A stretch of DNA of 64,000 nucleotides from Phytopseudomonas daroniae. GTDB taxonomy: Bacteria; Pseudomonadota; Gammaproteobacteria; Pseudomonadales; Pseudomonadaceae. The notes below the pieces were generated by a model, which had not been told where the DNA came from, did no database searches, and worked only from the letters and a program-made list of their open reading frames with translations. This document shows, one piece after another, positions 62,639 through 64,000 of this stretch. Within the stretch, counting starts at the first letter, position 1; each line of letters opens with the position of its first letter. The position numbers and the translations under genes are program-made. The stretch lies in the NCBI RefSeq assembly GCF_004327285.1, contig NZ_QJUI01000014.1, positions 62,001-126,000 on the forward strand. The letters are read 5' to 3'.

Positions 62639-62913
62639 TTATTAATATTTTAGAAATGGCCCTGACCAAAAGCGCTTGCCAGCGAAGCAATGGCTGGACG
62701 CGATGGCCAACCATGCGGCAATTGCGCTCATCCGAGCTCGGCCCCACGAGCGGCCCACCAGGCCAGTACGCCACTCATCACAACAACGGCGAAAAAGCTG
62801 CCTGCCTCTGCGTCGGCAATGCTGGAAAAGTCGCGCACACGCCGCTAGAATTGCGCACTTTTTGATCAGAGGCGCCCAAGCGCCCGCATCATCCCAGCCT
62901 GAGGTTCGCCCGC

Positions 62914-64000
62914 ATGACCACCACCGCCACCCCGAAAGTAGGGTTTGTCTCCCTTGGCTGCCCGAAAGCCTTGGTGGATTCCGAACGCATCCTCACCCAG
63001 TTGCGCATGGAAGGTTATGAAGTGGTGCCGACCTATCAGGACGCCGACGTGGTGGTGGTCAACACCTGCGGCTTCATCGACAGCGCCAAGGCCGAGTCGC
63101 TGGACGTGATCGGTGAAGCGATCAAGGAGAACGGCAAGGTCATCGTCACCGGCTGCATGGGCGTCGAGGAAGGCAGCATCCGTGATGTGCACCCCAGCGT
63201 GCTGTCGGTCACCGGCCCGCAGCAATACGAGCAGGTGGTCAACGCCGTTCACGAAGTGGTGCCGCCACGCCAGGATCACAATCCGTTGATCGACCTGGTA
63301 CCGCTACAGGGCATCAAACTCACCCCGCGCCACTATGCCTACCTGAAGATTTCCGAAGGCTGTAACCACAGCTGCAGCTTCTGCATCATTCCGTCGATGC
63401 GCGGCAAACTGGTCAGCCGCCCGGTGGGCGACGTGCTGGGCGAGGCCGAGCGCCTGGTCAAGGCCGGCGTCAAGGAGCTGCTGGTGATCAGCCAGGACAC
63501 CAGCGCCTACGGTGTCGACCTCAAGTACAAGACCGACTTCTGGAACGGCCAACCGGTCAAGACGCGCATGAAAGAGCTCTGCGAAGCGCTTTCCAGCATG
63601 GGCGTGTGGGTGCGCCTGCACTACGTGTACCCGTACCCCAACGTCGACGACATCATCCCGCTGATGGCCGCCGGCAAGATCCTGCCGTACCTGGATATTC
63701 CCTTCCAGCACGCCAGTCCGCGCGTACTCAAACTGATGAAGCGCCCGGCCTTCGAAGATCGCACCCTGGCGCGCATCAAATCCTGGCGCGAGCAGTGCCC
63801 GGATCTGACCATCCGCTCGACCTTCATCGTCGGCTTCCCCGGTGAAACCGAAGAGGACTTCCAGTACCTGCTCGACTGGCTGAGCGAAGCCCAGCTCGAC
63901 CGCGTCGGCTGCTTCCAGTACTCGCCGGTGGAAGGCGCCCCAGCCAACGATCTGGACGTGGACATCGTTCCGGATGACGTCAAGCAGGATCGCTGGGATC
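62914..64000 (+). CDS. rimO: Ribosomal protein S12 methylthiotransferase RimO (3' end outside window)
   Basis: Radical-SAM enzyme that methylthiolates Asp-88 of S12. The first 362 codons are present: the N-terminal cluster domain (VGFVSLGCPKALVDSERI, VVNTCGFIDSAK, VTGCMG) and the radical SAM motif EGCNHSCSFCIIPSMRG, which distinguish RimO from MiaB (GCNNKCTFCIVPYTRG). The C-terminal TRAM domain lies beyond the edge. Start at 62914 with GAGG upstream. Equivalent to PA0916. Confidence 0.96.
   Translation, partial: MTTTATPKVGFVSLGCPKALVDSERILTQLRMEGYEVVPTYQDADVVVVNTCGFIDSAKAESLDVIGEAIKENGKVIVTGCMGVEEGSIRDVHPSVLSVTGPQQYEQVVNAVHEVVPPRQDHNPLIDLVPLQGIKLTPRHYAYLKISEGCNHSCSFCIIPSMRGKLVSRPVGDVLGEAERLVKAGVKELLVISQDTSAYGVDLKYKTDFWNGQPVKTRMKELCEALSSMGVWVRLHYVYPYPNVDDIIPLMAAGKILPYLDIPFQHASPRVLKLMKRPAFEDRTLARIKSWREQCPDLTIRSTFIVGFPGETEEDFQYLLDWLSEAQLDRVGCFQYSPVEGAPANDLDVDIVPDDVKQDRWD

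Noticed and set aside
62623..62865. Short plus-strand frames between znuD and rimO
   Set aside because: They overlap the Zur-like box region, have no ribosome site and resemble no known protein.

Overview
The window looks like a chromosomal segment of a Pseudomonas, probably of the mendocina/oleovorans/alcaligenes side of the genus. GC is high, and gene content and order closely follow, from memory, the P. aeruginosa PAO1 block from aspS (PA0963) through dps, slyX, an oprD-family porin, proS, wrbA, hda, purMN, mazG, relA, rlmD, cysM, pirA/S/R, gacS and dinB to rimO (PA0916). No sequence search could be run, so names rest on recognisable motifs and on this synteny.

Layout. 0-26.8 kb is core housekeeping: aspS (partial), a Dps-type ferritin, a membrane-anchored cold-shock protein, slyX, a HIT protein, an OprD-family porin, proS, a lipoprotein, acylphosphatase, a TlpA-like lipoprotein, a PilZ-like protein, yihY, arsC-like, wrbA, hda, a PerM/AI-2E permease, purM-purN, and the minus-strand run cysM-rlmD-relA-mazG-DUF2058. 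27-38.5 kb is an iron-piracy block, all on the minus strand: pirR-pirS-pirA, a periplasmic siderophore esterase, DUF3649/PepSY/DUF3325 membrane proteins and a complete FepBDGC-type ABC importer. A good Fur box lies between pirS and pirA. gacS follows on the plus strand.

41.4-55.4 kb is an accessory locus between gacS and the conserved zinc-finger/META/dinB genes. It contains a ~191-bp palindromic MITE-like element, a hydrolase paralogue that has lost its nucleophile and ends exactly in the MITE terminus, an exported argininosuccinate-lyase-like protein, and, divergently, an intact exported alpha/beta hydrolase. These lead into a two-partner-secretion operon: a TpsB transporter fused in one open frame to a second, porin-type beta barrel, a 1609-residue TpsA haemagglutinin-like exoprotein with an internal ~326-residue duplication, and an HMW1C-type cytoplasmic glycosyltransferase. 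The gene set resembles the Haemophilus HMW1A/B/C glyco-adhesin system, but the double-barrel fusion is unusual and is the strongest candidate for something undescribed.

55.5-64 kb returns to core genes: zinc-finger and META-domain proteins, dinB with a LexA box, three tandem initiator tRNA genes that each carry their own promoter and terminator, an AtoE-type permease, a ZnuD-like zinc TonB receptor with a His/Asp-rich loop and a Zur-like box upstream, and the start of rimO.
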